Part shown: one piece after another, positions 53,112-61,406 of the stretch
How the letters are laid out: each line of letters begins with the position of its first letter
Numbering within the stretch: the stretch's first letter is position 1
Assembly: GCF_004000865.1 (NCBI RefSeq)
Contig: NZ_BIMB01000001.1
Span: forward strand, 1 to 64,000
Direction: 5' to 3'
Length of the DNA stretch: 64,000 nt
From: Paenibacillus elgii NBRC 100335
GTDB lineage: Bacteria > Bacillota > Bacilli > Paenibacillales > NBRC-103111
Translations under genes and position numbers: made by a program
Notes under the pieces: generated by a model
The model's database searches: none
What the model was told of the DNA's origin: nothing
What the model saw: only the letters and a program-made list of their open reading frames with translations

Positions 53112-54499
53112 AGCTGCTCGATTATTTTAAGCTCGGCTGGGATCAGCTCAAACGGCGCGTCGTCGTCACCCTGCTGTGTACGATGGGCATTGCCATCGGC
53201 TCGGCTTCCATCGTGGTCGCCCTCTCCTTCGGAGAGTCGATCAACCAATACAGCCGGACGCAGATGAGCCTATACCTGAAATCGGACGAGATTACGGTCA
53301 CCAGCGGCGGCCGGGCCGAAGGAGCCGATCCGAACGATCCGAACAGCGCGAAGCCTTACGAGCTTACGAAAGCCAAAATCGGCATGATGCGCACCTTCCC
53401 ATATATTAAGGCGCTGGCTACCTACCGGACATTAAACCAGTTCGAATTTGAAGTGGACAGCAAAAAAGGCTACATCGATCAAATTTTTGCCACCGAGCTG
53501 GACACGCTGCCTGCTTTCGGCTATGAACTGCAGCAAGGTGGACCTTCGGAGCAGGAGAACACGATTATTTTAAGCTACGGGGCGACGATGGGGCTTTTCG
53601 ACAGCCAAATATCCAAAGCCCGCCAGCAGCAGCTTCAAAGTATGAGCGAACGCGATGCCCGGAATGCTTGGCGGGAGCAGCAATATATCGCGTATCCCGT
53701 TTACCAGAAGCAAATCGTGCTCAAGCCGCAAATTTACCGTTCGAACGACGTCGGGGAAACGGTGGACATCCAAATTCCCGTCCGGGTCGTCGGCATCCTC
53801 AAGAAGCCGGAGGGTGTTCCCAACGATATGCTGATTCATCAAAAGACGGCGTTCGTATCGCCGGCGCTCGGCAAGCGGCTTCAGGAAGCGATCATTCAAA
53901 TGAACGGCGGCAAGGTCAAGGAAGATAAAAACTCCTCGCAGACGGCCGAGTATAACGAGGTCAAAATTAAAGTCGACAGCAGCGCCCATGTCAAAGAGCT
54001 GGAAACGCTGCTCAAGAAGCTGAAGCTCACCGTGCAGACGAATCTTCACCGCGAGGAAAGCATGCAGAACGAGCTGCTCATCGTCCGGCTGATCTTCGGC
54101 GGCGCCGGGGTCTTTATTTTGTTCGTCGCCTCGATCTCGATCATCGTCGCCATGACGATGTCGACCTATCAGCGCAGACGGCAGATCGGCATCATGAAAG
54201 TGCTGGGCGCCAACCTCGGCCAAATCCGCAACATGTTTATGGTCGAATCGGCGCTGCTCGGGCTGCTCGGGGGCCTGGTGGGCATTCTGGTGTCGTATTG
54301 GGTCATTTGGGGGATCAATATCGCCATCATGCAGTTTGCGCCTCCAAGGCCGGGAGCTCAGTCGGAAATTTTATTTATCAGTCCCTGGATCCTGCCAGTC
54401 GGCCTGTTCTTCGCCATCATGACCGGAGTGCTGTCCGGCATTTATCCGGCCATCAAAGCGTCGCGCACGGATGCGCTGACTGCCATCAAACGAGACTAA
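53108..54499 (+). CDS. ABC transporter permease, FtsX/MacB type
   Basis: The product is 463 residues. One N-terminal span (residues 18-36) is followed by a large extracytoplasmic domain (about 37-320) and three C-terminal spans (FGGAGVFILFVASISIIVAMTM, LLGLLGGLVGILVSYWVIWG, ILPVGLFFAIMTGVLSGIYPAIKASRTDALTAIKRD). The ending PAIKASRTDALTAIK is typical of MacB-like permeases. Unlike MacB, the ATPase is a separate protein. It works with the adaptor that follows. Confidence 0.92.
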   Translation: MKLLDYFKLGWDQLKRRVVVTLLCTMGIAIGSASIVVALSFGESINQYSRTQMSLYLKSDEITVTSGGRAEGADPNDPNSAKPYELTKAKIGMMRTFPYIKALATYRTLNQFEFEVDSKKGYIDQIFATELDTLPAFGYELQQGGPSEQENTIILSYGATMGLFDSQISKARQQQLQSMSERDARNAWREQQYIAYPVYQKQIVLKPQIYRSNDVGETVDIQIPVRVVGILKKPEGVPNDMLIHQKTAFVSPALGKRLQEAIIQMNGGKVKEDKNSSQTAEYNEVKIKVDSSAHVKELETLLKKLKLTVQTNLHREESMQNELLIVRLIFGGAGVFILFVASISIIVAMTMSTYQRRRQIGIMKVLGANLGQIRNMFMVESALLGLLGGLVGILVSYWVIWGINIAIMQFAPPRPGAQSEILFISPWILPVGLFFAIMTGVLSGIYPAIKASRTDALTAIKRD

Positions 54500-54520
54500 C
54501 AGTTTAGGAGTTATGCAGCT

Positions 54521-55621
54521 ATGAAAAAAAGAACTTGGTTCGCCGCCGTAGGCACGGTGCTTGTGATCGGCATTACGGGGCTGTTATATTGGCAAAGCCG
54601 ACCGCAGAACGCGTCCCGTCCGGCGGTTTCGCAAACAACGAATGCACTAAAATTCAAAGCTGTCCGGGAGGATCTGTCCAACATTGTCGAAGTGAAAGGA
54701 AAGTCCTCCTATCAGAAGGAGACGTACATCAACGCTCCGTTCGGCGCCTATGTCGCGGCTTGGTCCGTCAAGGACGGCTCTCAAGTAGCCAAAGGCGACG
54801 TGCTGTTCCGGCTGGACGACACGGAGCTCCGCAACGAAATCGCCCAACTTCAAGCGAACGCCAAGAAGCAGGAAATGGACATTCGCTTGAGTCAATTTCA
54901 GGAAAAAACCGGCATCGCCGATGCGGACACCGAGGGCATTACCGAAACGGACGCCAAAAAGCGTTTTGCCGCGTCGGAAAGCCGTAAAATGCAAAACGAG
55001 ATTACGCAGGTTACTCTCGAGCATACCCGTTCGCAGCTCGCAGAAAAAACGAAGAAGCTGCAAGCCGCCGGCTTTGCTGCGCCGGAAAACGGCATTTTCC
55101 TGTTCGAGGGCACCAAAGAACCGAAGTCGGTGAAAGATAACGAGCGGATCGGCAAAATCGTCGATTTGACGAAGCTGCAGCTGATTTGCAATGTCGGCGA
55201 ATACGACTTGTTCCGCATCAAGGAAGGCATGGATGTCGAGGTGCGCGTCGACGCGCTGAAGGATGTCAAGCTGAAGGGCAAGGTCGAGCGTCTGTCCAAA
55301 TTCGCCAAGGCCGGCACCGGCAGCAGCAGCGAGTCCTCGAACACGACGGCCGCCCAGTTCGAGGTTACGATCTCTCTGGAGCCAAACGATCGGCTGATTG
55401 CCGGACTCAGCTTGACCGCCTCGATCCAAACGGATAAGAAAAGCGGCGCGCTGGTCGTGCCGACGCTGACGATTAATCGGGATAAAGACGACTACTACGT
55501 CATGGTCGAAGCCGCTGACGGTAGCTTGGAGAAACGCATTGTGAAAATCGGTCTGGAGACGCCGGAAAAAACGGAAGTGCTGAGCGGGCTGAACGAAGGC
55601 GAATCCGTCGTGCTTCAATAA
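54521..55621 (+). CDS. membrane-fusion adaptor (HlyD/MacA family)
   Basis: The product is 366 residues from ATG 54521. One N-terminal anchor (residues 5-24) leads into a lipoyl-like half-motif (YINAPFGAYVAAWSVKDGSQVAKGDVLFRLDD), a helical hairpin (LQANAKKQEMDIRLSQFQEK, EITQVTLEHTRSQLAEKTKKL) and beta-barrel domains ending with LVVPTLTINRDKDDYYVMVE and GLNEGESVVLQ. In monoderm bacteria such adaptors pair with YknYZ-type exporters for peptides or toxins. The order here is ATPase, permease, adaptor, the reverse of the B. subtilis order. Confidence 0.92.
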   Translation: MKKRTWFAAVGTVLVIGITGLLYWQSRPQNASRPAVSQTTNALKFKAVREDLSNIVEVKGKSSYQKETYINAPFGAYVAAWSVKDGSQVAKGDVLFRLDDTELRNEIAQLQANAKKQEMDIRLSQFQEKTGIADADTEGITETDAKKRFAASESRKMQNEITQVTLEHTRSQLAEKTKKLQAAGFAAPENGIFLFEGTKEPKSVKDNERIGKIVDLTKLQLICNVGEYDLFRIKEGMDVEVRVDALKDVKLKGKVERLSKFAKAGTGSSSESSNTTAAQFEVTISLEPNDRLIAGLSLTASIQTDKKSGALVVPTLTINRDKDDYYVMVEAADGSLEKRIVKIGLETPEKTEVLSGLNEGESVVLQ

Positions 55622-55628
55622 TTCCCCT

Positions 55629-55659
55629 CAACCGTACCTTCGGGTGCGGTTGTCATTTT
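55629..55659 (+). terminator. terminator of the ABC operon
   Basis: CAACCGTACC pairs with GGTGCGGTTG around a stable TTCG loop and is followed by TCATTTT. Confidence 0.75.
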
Positions 55660-55744
55660 CATGCGGCGCCGTTATAATGGAAAAGAGCTTTTAGTACCAA
55701 GTCCTAAGAAATACCGCAAGTCGAAAAGAGAGGATGACCCGCTA

Positions 55745-56410
55745 ATGACCGATACATCTACACTATCCTACCATGAATTCAAAACGATCGTGCTTGACCG
55801 TCGCAGCATCCGCAAATATACGGATCAGCCGGTTGCCGTCGAAGATATCCGCGAAATCATCGATTGCGCCCGTTACGCTCCAAGCGATACGAACTCCCAA
55901 ACGTGGGAATTCATTGCCGTCATGAATCGCGATAAAATTAAAGAAATCGAGCAAATTACTTGGGATCAGCTGCATCGCCGAGCTGCCGAAGCGGAGCAAC
56001 GCGGCTTGTCCAAAGAAGCCCGCCTGTTGACCAAGTCGTTCGGACCTTACGCTACCGCTTTCTCGAATGCGCCTGTGCTGATCGTATGTCTCGCGACGCC
56101 GTACAACTCCAAGTTCCGGGAACGTATCTTCGATCCCGTTGAGCTTGTCGACGATGCGGTATGGGCGGAAGAAGGCATCAAGAGCAGTTGCCTCGCCGCA
56201 CAAAACCTGATGCTGGCCGCACATGCCCGCGGGCTTGGCACATGCCCAATGACTGGTCCGGTGCTGCTCGCCCAAGACCAGCTTCGCGAATATTTGAACA
56301 TTCGGCCGGAATGCCAGATCAACATGGTCATCGCCCTCGGCTATCCTTCCGAGCGGCCGGCCCGCCTGCCGCGCAAGGAAATCGACGACATCCTTCATAT
56401 CGTCGATTAA
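55745..56410 (+). CDS. nitroreductase-family FMN enzyme
   Basis: The product is 221 residues from ATG 55745. The ribosome binding site GAGAGG is 12 bases away, slightly far. The FMN phosphate motif is VLDRRSIRKYTDQPV, the Asn-flavin contact is DTNSQTWEF, and the C-terminal LGTCPMTGPVLLAQDQLREYL and VIALGYPSE are conserved. It reduces nitro compounds, quinones or flavins with NAD(P)H. It is a single gene between terminators. Confidence 0.9.
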   Translation: MTDTSTLSYHEFKTIVLDRRSIRKYTDQPVAVEDIREIIDCARYAPSDTNSQTWEFIAVMNRDKIKEIEQITWDQLHRRAAEAEQRGLSKEARLLTKSFGPYATAFSNAPVLIVCLATPYNSKFRERIFDPVELVDDAVWAEEGIKSSCLAAQNLMLAAHARGLGTCPMTGPVLLAQDQLREYLNIRPECQINMVIALGYPSERPARLPRKEIDDILHIVD

Positions 56411-56427
56411 TAACAAAAACGCTAAAA

Positions 56428-56466
56428 AACGCCTCGGACCCTTATCGGGAATCCGGGGCGTTCTGT
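56428..56466 (+). terminator. terminator of the nitroreductase gene
   Basis: AACGCCtCGGA and TCCGgGGCGTT pair with one mismatch on each side, followed by CTGT; the T-run is weak. Confidence 0.5.
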
Positions 56467-56544
56467 ATGCTCCCACCGTATAAAAGTATTATGTCCTAGT
56501 CTGTCACCGCTCCCCGATCTGTTCGAAAGCTTGTCCAGAGGCGC

Positions 56545-56583
56545 AAAAAAAGCGGTTCCTGGAACGATGATTCCAAGAACCGC
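56545..56583 (-). terminator. terminator downstream of the cold-shock gene
   Basis: On the minus strand GCGGTTCTTGGAA pairs with TTCCAGGAACCGC (one mismatch) and is followed by TTTTTTT (56545-56551). It lies about 195 bases beyond the csp stop, so the csp transcript appears to have a long structured 3' region. Confidence 0.8.
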
Positions 56584-56636
56584 CTTGTTGATTTTTCATT
56601 TGGCATTGAAACTTAAGCAAAACTATCTAACGATGA

Positions 56637-56702
56637 GATGAAAACCGCCGCAGCGGTAAGTTTTCTTGCGAAATCAAGAAGCGAATTCAAGAAGTTTTCA
56701 TC
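56637..56702. other. multibranched RNA-like structure between csp and its terminator
   Basis: GATGAAAAC (56637-56645) and GTTTTCATC (56694-56702) form an outer nine-base stem. Inside are two hairpins: CCGC/GCGG (about 56645-56656) and TTCTTG/CAAGAA (56663-56680). A three-way junction results in either strand. On the minus strand it would be in the csp 3' untranslated region or a separate small RNA. Confidence 0.5.
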
Positions 56703-56778
56703 GTTTTGATTTCTAAAAGAAAGCTTATATCAAAACCCGTCAACCGAGTGTCGATCGGGCATCGTAGTTAGTTTCGAC

Positions 56779-56976
56779 TTACAGTTTGTGAACGTTAGCC
56801 GCTTGTGGACCACGGTTGCCTTGAACGATTTCGAACTCAACCGATTGGCCTTCTTCCAAAGTTTTGAAGCCGTCGCCTTGGATTGCGGAGAAGTGTACGA
56901 ATACGTCGTCGCCGCCTTCTACTTGAATGAAACCGTAGCCTTTTTCTGCGTTAAACCATTTTACTGTACCTTTCAA
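56779..56976 (-). CDS. cold-shock protein, CspB/CspD type
   Basis: The product is 65 residues from TTG 56976, where AGGAGG lies nine bases ahead; a TTG three codons earlier touches that site and is unlikely. It is a single cold-shock domain with RNP1 KGYGFIQVE and RNP2 DVFVHFSAI, binding single-stranded RNA and DNA as a chaperone. The ending [13 protein letters not shown] is typical. It is the only gene between the methyltransferase and its distant terminator, with a 195-base 3' stretch that holds the structure at 56637-56702. Confidence 0.95.
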   Translation of the reverse strand: MKGTVKWFNAEKGYGFIQVEGGDDVFVHFSAIQGDGFKTLEEGQSVEFEIVQGNRGPQAANVHKL

Positions 56977-57074
56977 TGAAAACAACCTCCTAGATGTATC
57001 GCCATCAAGGGCGAATGCTTAAATTATATCACCCTTATCAGGATAAATCAACAAGACCTAAATTATACACAGCC

Positions 57075-57773
57075 TTATTTTTGTATGCGCAGCAGCTCTT
57101 TGGAGCCGGGAATAAAAGGCAATTCTGAGAGCCCCAAAGACGCCTCGAATCCGGCCGTCCGCAGCTCTTCCAGAAGCCGGTCTAGCATCGGATACCGATC
57201 CCATTGCAGCGTAATGACGGGATATACCCGCACCTCTCCGCCTGTTCGGCATACCCTTAGCAGCTCACGCAGCGCGCGGGCGTGAAAGTCATAGTCGAAT
57301 TGCTCATGGTACAGAAACAAAAAGTGGCTGCACAGCACAAGCCCGTACGACTCGTCCTCATAAGGAAGATGCGGCAGCTTGGCCGCCGTATACTTGGTTC
57401 CTTCGGAAGCGCGCGCATAATCGTCGGCGAACCGCTTCATGGACGCCTCCCGCATCGCACGATGCTGGTCCGGGGCGCCGTAAAACGTCCAATCAAAGCT
57501 CTCCCGCAGCTTGGTCAGCTTCCCGGTCGACACTTCGATTTCCGTCATCCCGTGGCGGTAAATTCCTTCTGCCGACAGCTCGTACATCGGATCGGCCGCT
57601 TGGGCCGCCAATCCACGGGCAGCGGCTTCCGCTACAAACGACGAAGCGCCTGCGGCCACGTCCAAAATCGGACCCGCCTCCAGCAGCTCCGGCTTCAGCC
57701 TAAACATGCGTTCGTACTCGGCAAACGACCGGCAGGTCATTGCCACTCCAATCTGCTCATACCCTCTGCTCAT
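57075..57773 (-). CDS. class I SAM-dependent methyltransferase
   Basis: The product is 232 residues from ATG 57773, with AGAGGAGAG ahead; two earlier in-frame starts have no site. Motif I is ILDVAAGASSFVAEAAARG near residue 35. Later strands are DESYGLVLCSHFLFLYHEQFDYDFH and LRELLRVCRTGGEVRVYPVITLQ. The fold is clear; the substrate is not. It lies upstream of the cold-shock gene on the same strand. Confidence 0.85.
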   Translation of the reverse strand: MSRGYEQIGVAMTCRSFAEYERMFRLKPELLEAGPILDVAAGASSFVAEAAARGLAAQAADPMYELSAEGIYRHGMTEIEVSTGKLTKLRESFDWTFYGAPDQHRAMREASMKRFADDYARASEGTKYTAAKLPHLPYEDESYGLVLCSHFLFLYHEQFDYDFHARALRELLRVCRTGGEVRVYPVITLQWDRYPMLDRLLEELRTAGFEASLGLSELPFIPGSKELLRIQK

Positions 57774-57995
57774 CTTTCTAAACTCTCCTCTGCTCATTGT
57801 ACTGTATAGCTTGGCCCCCACCCGCCCTTCGGCCGATGCTGGAGCTTATTGGCATTTTATCACGGTCACTGGAGATTGACAATCGCAACATGGTTGCCAG
57901 CTTGGTTGAAGCCAAGATCAATTCATGCTAAGGTAAAGAGGTAGCGAGGGGTCTCTCACTCGCCGCAACCATTGGAATAGAAAGAGGTAACAGCC

Positions 57996-58241
57996 TTGAA
58001 AAATCAGGGGATTAAAAAACATACGATCTACAAAAAAGACAAATGGAACATGCTGACAGTCGAGGTCAATGGAAAGCAGTTGATTTTAAGAGAAATTTCC
58101 GACCAGTGGGGCGAAGATTGCCACACGTTTCTCAGCCGCCCGGAGATGATGCATTGGGTGAACGAACGCTTCTCGAAGGAACGATTCCAAGGCACCGACG
58201 AAGAGCTTGAAAATATTATGGAAGCTTTCCGTCAAGTTTAA
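57996..58241 (+). CDS. small cytoplasmic protein, 81 residues, unknown
   Basis: The product runs from TTG 57996, behind AGAGGTAAC. It is a charged alpha/beta peptide (NMLTVEVNGKQLILREISDQWGEDCHTFLSRPEMMHWVNERFSKERFQGTDEELENI) with no membrane span. The sequence is non-repetitive and reads like a genuine protein, similar to short hypothetical proteins of Paenibacillus. It lies just before the promoter of the Mn riboswitch. Function unknown. Confidence 0.65.
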   Translation: MKNQGIKKHTIYKKDKWNMLTVEVNGKQLILREISDQWGEDCHTFLSRPEMMHWVNERFSKERFQGTDEELENIMEAFRQV

Positions 58242-58264
58242 TACGAAAATGGACATAATTTTGC

Positions 58265-58294
58265 TTGACGCCCTGCTTGTCCATTCGTTATAAT
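58265..58294 (+). promoter_or_regulatory. sigma-A promoter of the riboswitch-terC transcript
   Basis: TTGACG (58265-58270), an 18-base spacer and TATAAT (58289-58294) lie just upstream of the aptamer. Confidence 0.65.
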
Positions 58295-58300
58295 AAGGGC

Positions 58301-58420
58301 AATTACATAAGGATGTCCTCCAAAGGGGAGTAGCTGTCACAGTAAAGTCGTCAGTTCGGGTTCTGGGAAGAGCCCCGGCTTTATTGGCAACGAAACGTTG
58401 TTAGCAAGACCTTTGCCATT
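58301..58420 (+). promoter_or_regulatory. yybP-ykoY manganese riboswitch aptamer
   Basis: The two hallmark strands of the class are present: AAAGGGGAGTAGC (58322-58334) and AGCAAGACCTTTGCC (58403-58417). Between them are the expected GCCCCGGCTTTATTGGCAACG arm and the paired CAACG/CGTTG stem. The class binds Mn2+ and in Firmicutes turns on Mn efflux genes and TerC-type proteins. The downstream gene is a TerC protein, as expected. Confidence 0.9.
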
Positions 58421-58438
58421 GAAGTAAAGGTCTTTTTG
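58406..58438 (+). terminator. riboswitch-controlled terminator
   Basis: AAGACCTTT (58406-58414) pairs with AAAGGTCTT (58426-58434), followed by TTT. The left arm is part of the aptamer's conserved 3' strand, so folding of the aptamer and of this terminator exclude each other. Confidence 0.75.
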
Positions 58439-58442
58439 GTGG

Positions 58443-58478
58443 AAAAATGACCTGTACCGATATGGTAGAGGTCATTTT
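58443..58478 (+). terminator. second hairpin terminator in the terC leader
   Basis: AAAAATGACCT pairs with AGGTCATTTTT. It stands between the first terminator and the terC ribosome binding site. Confidence 0.65.
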
Positions 58479-58527
58479 TGTGTAAAAAAACGAACACCAA
58501 CAACAACGTAAAAAGGAGTGGTAGGAC

Positions 58528-59325
58528 ATGGAATGGTTGTCCGTAGAATTTCTTCTCGCCCTGATGAACATTGTCTTGATCGACCTCGTGCTTGCCGGGG
58601 ACAATGCCATCGTCATCGCACTCGCAGCGCGTAATTTGCCGAAAGAACAGCAAAAAGGCGCAGTCCTCTGGGGAACGGTCGGTGCCGTTATCATTCGTGT
58701 CATCGCTACTCTCGCCGTCGTCTGGTTGCTGAAGCTGCCTGCCCTACTGCTCATCGGCGGGGTCGTGCTGATCTGGATCGCCTACAAGCTTCTAGTGGAC
58801 AAGAAAGACCACGCGATTGAAGCGAAGCCGCAGCTCTGGCCTGCCATTCGTACGATTATGATCGCTGACGCGGCCATGGGCTTCGACAACGTCATGGCGG
58901 TCGCCGGCGCTTCTCACGGCAGCTTCCTTCTGGTCGTGCTCGGCCTCATTATCAGCGTACCGATTATGGTATGGGGCAGCACTATGTTTATCAAGCTGCT
59001 GGAAAAGTTTCCTTGGATCATCTACATCGGTTCCGGCGTACTCGCTTATACCGCGGGTTCGATGCTGACGGGAGACCCGCTTGTGAAGGAATGGTTTATC
59101 GCTAACCCGATCGTGAAATGGGGCTTGGTTGCCATCATCGTTCTGGGCGTCCTCCTGGCAGGCTACTGGAAGAAGATCTACGGCTCCTTGGTATCCATTA
59201 ACGAGAGCGGCCACCTGACGATTCCGGCTGATCTGGAGCAAGGAGCGGACATCCAGCCGAACGATAGTTTCGAAGCGAAGCGCGATGAAAAAGGTCGCAT
59301 GATTTTGGTGAAGTCGCGAGGCTGA
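58528..59325 (+). CDS. TerC-family membrane protein, riboswitch-controlled
   Basis: The product is 265 residues from ATG 58528, behind AAAGGAGTGG. Seven spans are visible. The family metal-site stretches are LIDLVLAGDNAIVIALAARNLP and IMIADAAMGFDNVMAVAGASHG, each with the paired Asp-Asn. The cytoplasmic C-terminal 40 residues (SINESGHLTIPADLEQGADIQPNDSFEAKRDEKGRMILV) are an additional tail. TerC proteins under the yybP-ykoY riboswitch take part in Mn2+ export or metalation of exported proteins. Confidence 0.93.
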   Translation: MEWLSVEFLLALMNIVLIDLVLAGDNAIVIALAARNLPKEQQKGAVLWGTVGAVIIRVIATLAVVWLLKLPALLLIGGVVLIWIAYKLLVDKKDHAIEAKPQLWPAIRTIMIADAAMGFDNVMAVAGASHGSFLLVVLGLIISVPIMVWGSTMFIKLLEKFPWIIYIGSGVLAYTAGSMLTGDPLVKEWFIANPIVKWGLVAIIVLGVLLAGYWKKIYGSLVSINESGHLTIPADLEQGADIQPNDSFEAKRDEKGRMILVKSRG

Positions 59326-59366
59326 GCGGGTTGTTCTTGAATGTTGAAATAAATTGCTCGCCAAGC

Positions 59367-59477
59367 GGTAGAGTAACTGCCTCCGGCCGCTGTTGACAAC
59401 GGGTTAAGTGAATTAAATGTTATGGTAATAACCCGTAGTCAAAGGCGGCACGCAAGCTCTCCGGCAGTTACTCTACC
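59367..59477. repeat. structured inverted-repeat element, copy 2 (111 bp)
   Basis: The outer arms are GGTAGAGTAACTGCC (59367-59381) and GGCAGTTACTCTACC (59463-59477), perfectly paired. The inner stem pairs CCGC, TTGAC and ACGGGTTA with TAACCCGT, GTCAA and GCGG. Read on the minus strand the unpaired stretch GAGCTTGCGT and then CCGCCTTTGA match copy 1 (GAGTTTACGT, CCGCCTTTGA at 6738-6757). The outer arms differ from copy 1 but remain fully paired. It lies between the convergent terC and ThDP-enzyme genes. Confidence 0.75.
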
Positions 59478-59551
59478 TTCTGTATGCATTATTTCAAAAG
59501 AAAGTTCAAAAACAAAAATCAGCCTCGCGGCTTGTATGGTGGGGCAATGAT

Positions 59552-59585
59552 GAAAAGCCGGCACATTCCACTAGTGCCGGCTTTG
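59552..59585 (-). terminator. terminator of the ThDP enzyme gene
   Basis: AAAGCCGGCAC pairs with GTGCCGGCTTT; the minus strand reads into TTTT. Confidence 0.75.
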
Positions 59586-59596
59586 TTGCGTTAGGC

Positions 59597-61279
59597 TCAA
59601 ATTTTCGTATGCGGAACGGGTGTTGCGGCGGTGCGGACATCGAGCAGCGCGGGCTTGCTGCCGGTTAGCGCCTGACGGAGAGATTGCTCGAATTCTGCGG
59701 CGCTCGACGCCCGATAACCGGAGCCGCCGCAGGCTTCGGCGATGGCCGCGAAATCGGGCGGCCGGAGGGCGCTGCCGATCAGGTTCATGCCGGCGACGTT
59801 CATCCGGTCCTGCTCCATCGCATAAGCGCCGTTGTTGAGGACGACCAGCACGATCGGCAACCGCAGCTCGGCAGCCGTCTGGAACTCCATCAGCGTCTGG
59901 ACGACTCCCCCATCCCCTGCTACGGCGATCACTTGACGTTCGGGATAGCAGAGCTTGGCGGCTATTGCCGCCGGCAAAGCAAAGCCGAGCGTCCGCCACC
60001 GGCCGGAAATCAGAATATCCTGCCCCGCCTTGGCTTGAAAGATACGATTGAACCATAGCGTATGATCGCCGGTATCGACGGCAACGATCGCTTGATCCGA
60101 TACGTGATCCGCAATCGTCTTCATGACACGCTGCGGCGATATCGGCGTGCCATCGGCCCGGGCCTCGGCTTCGATTTGCCGCTTCCAGCCCGTGCATACT
60201 TCGCGAACTCGGGTACGCCAAGCACCGCGGTCTTTGGCCGAGAGATGCTCGGCAGCGGCGAGTTTGGGTACAATCTGCCCGAGGTCGCCGACGACGCCCT
60301 TATGCAGCGGGTGACCGAGGCCGATCGCTTCCCGGTTCCAATCGACCTGAACGATCCGCGCCTGCGTCGGCACGTAATCATCCGGCCACCATGTCGCGCC
60401 GAGCATGACGATCAGATCGCTTTCGGCCAGCAGAATGCTGGACGCCTCGCTGCCAGCTTGACCGAGGCCCCCCGCATAGCATTCGTGGTCGTTCGGAAAC
60501 AACGGCCGGGCGGGCAGCGTGGTGATGACGGCGGCAGACAGCTTCTCCGCGAGCCGAAGGACATCCTCCGCTGTCTGCTTCACGCCGCGGCCAATATACA
60601 GGACCGGCCGCTCGGCCGAAGCGAGCAAGGCTGCCAATTCCGCGATTTCGTTGTCGGGCGCGGCCAGCGGTTGATGCAGATGGGCGGAATACGGCTTTAT
60701 CTCCCCTTTTACCTTCACCGAGTACAAGTCCTTCGGGATGGATAGATGGGTCACCTGCCCTTGGAGCAAACCGCGGACGAGCGCCTGCTCCATCAATTCG
60801 GGCAGCGCGTCCGCGTGCGTGACCAGCTCGGATTTCCCCGCAATGGCGGCATTAAGCTTTTGCTGATCTACATACTGCTTGGTCCGGGTGCCGATCTTCG
60901 CCGTTTCGACCTGTCCCGACAGCGCCAGGACCGGTGCCCGATCCATAGCGGCATCGGCCAGACCGTTCAACATATTCGTTACGCCCGGGCCGCTTGTTGC
61001 GAGGCATACTGCCGTCCTTCCCGTCAGCTTGGCTTCGGCGGAAGCCATCAGCGCGGCGGCGCTCTCATGCCGACAGGCCACGTACCGGATCGCGTTCTGT
61101 TTTCCGAGCTCATCCAATAAACTTAAATTAGCGTCGCCGATCACGCCGTAGATCCGCTCAACTTTCCAAGCCTTCAGCTGCTCCAGGACAAACTGCGAGA
61201 CGAATAAGCCTGAAGTGGGCTGATTCTTGTCAGCAAGTACCGGTGGCGCGGCTGCATCCGCAATTGTGACGGGGCTCAT
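59597..61279 (-). CDS. ThDP-dependent enzyme, pyruvate oxidase / acetolactate synthase-like
   Basis: The product is 560 residues from ATG 61279, behind AAAGGAGTG; the frame is open further up but lacks signals. The three-domain plan is intact: PYR domain with the catalytic Glu in RHESAAALMASAEAKLTG, a central FAD/nucleotide-type domain (residues 210-350), and the PP domain with the ThDP motif GDGGVVQTLMEFQTAAELRLPIVLVVLNN. It resembles B. subtilis YdaP-type pyruvate oxidase more than catabolic acetolactate synthases. The exact reaction cannot be fixed by sequence alone. Confidence 0.9.
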   Translation of the reverse strand: MSPVTIADAAAPPVLADKNQPTSGLFVSQFVLEQLKAWKVERIYGVIGDANLSLLDELGKQNAIRYVACRHESAAALMASAEAKLTGRTAVCLATSGPGVTNMLNGLADAAMDRAPVLALSGQVETAKIGTRTKQYVDQQKLNAAIAGKSELVTHADALPELMEQALVRGLLQGQVTHLSIPKDLYSVKVKGEIKPYSAHLHQPLAAPDNEIAELAALLASAERPVLYIGRGVKQTAEDVLRLAEKLSAAVITTLPARPLFPNDHECYAGGLGQAGSEASSILLAESDLIVMLGATWWPDDYVPTQARIVQVDWNREAIGLGHPLHKGVVGDLGQIVPKLAAAEHLSAKDRGAWRTRVREVCTGWKRQIEAEARADGTPISPQRVMKTIADHVSDQAIVAVDTGDHTLWFNRIFQAKAGQDILISGRWRTLGFALPAAIAAKLCYPERQVIAVAGDGGVVQTLMEFQTAAELRLPIVLVVLNNGAYAMEQDRMNVAGMNLIGSALRPPDFAAIAEACGGSGYRASSAAEFEQSLRQALTGSKPALLDVRTAATPVPHTKI

Positions 61280-61406
61280 GGAAATCACTCCTTTCGCTTT
61301 CCGGTATAGCGTTCCCTCTGGAGCGCTTCCCATTGCATTTTTTTCATGAGGAGTTAAAGGAAAACCGCCCGAATTGGCGAACATAGACAGTAAGAGGTGA
61401 TAAGCT

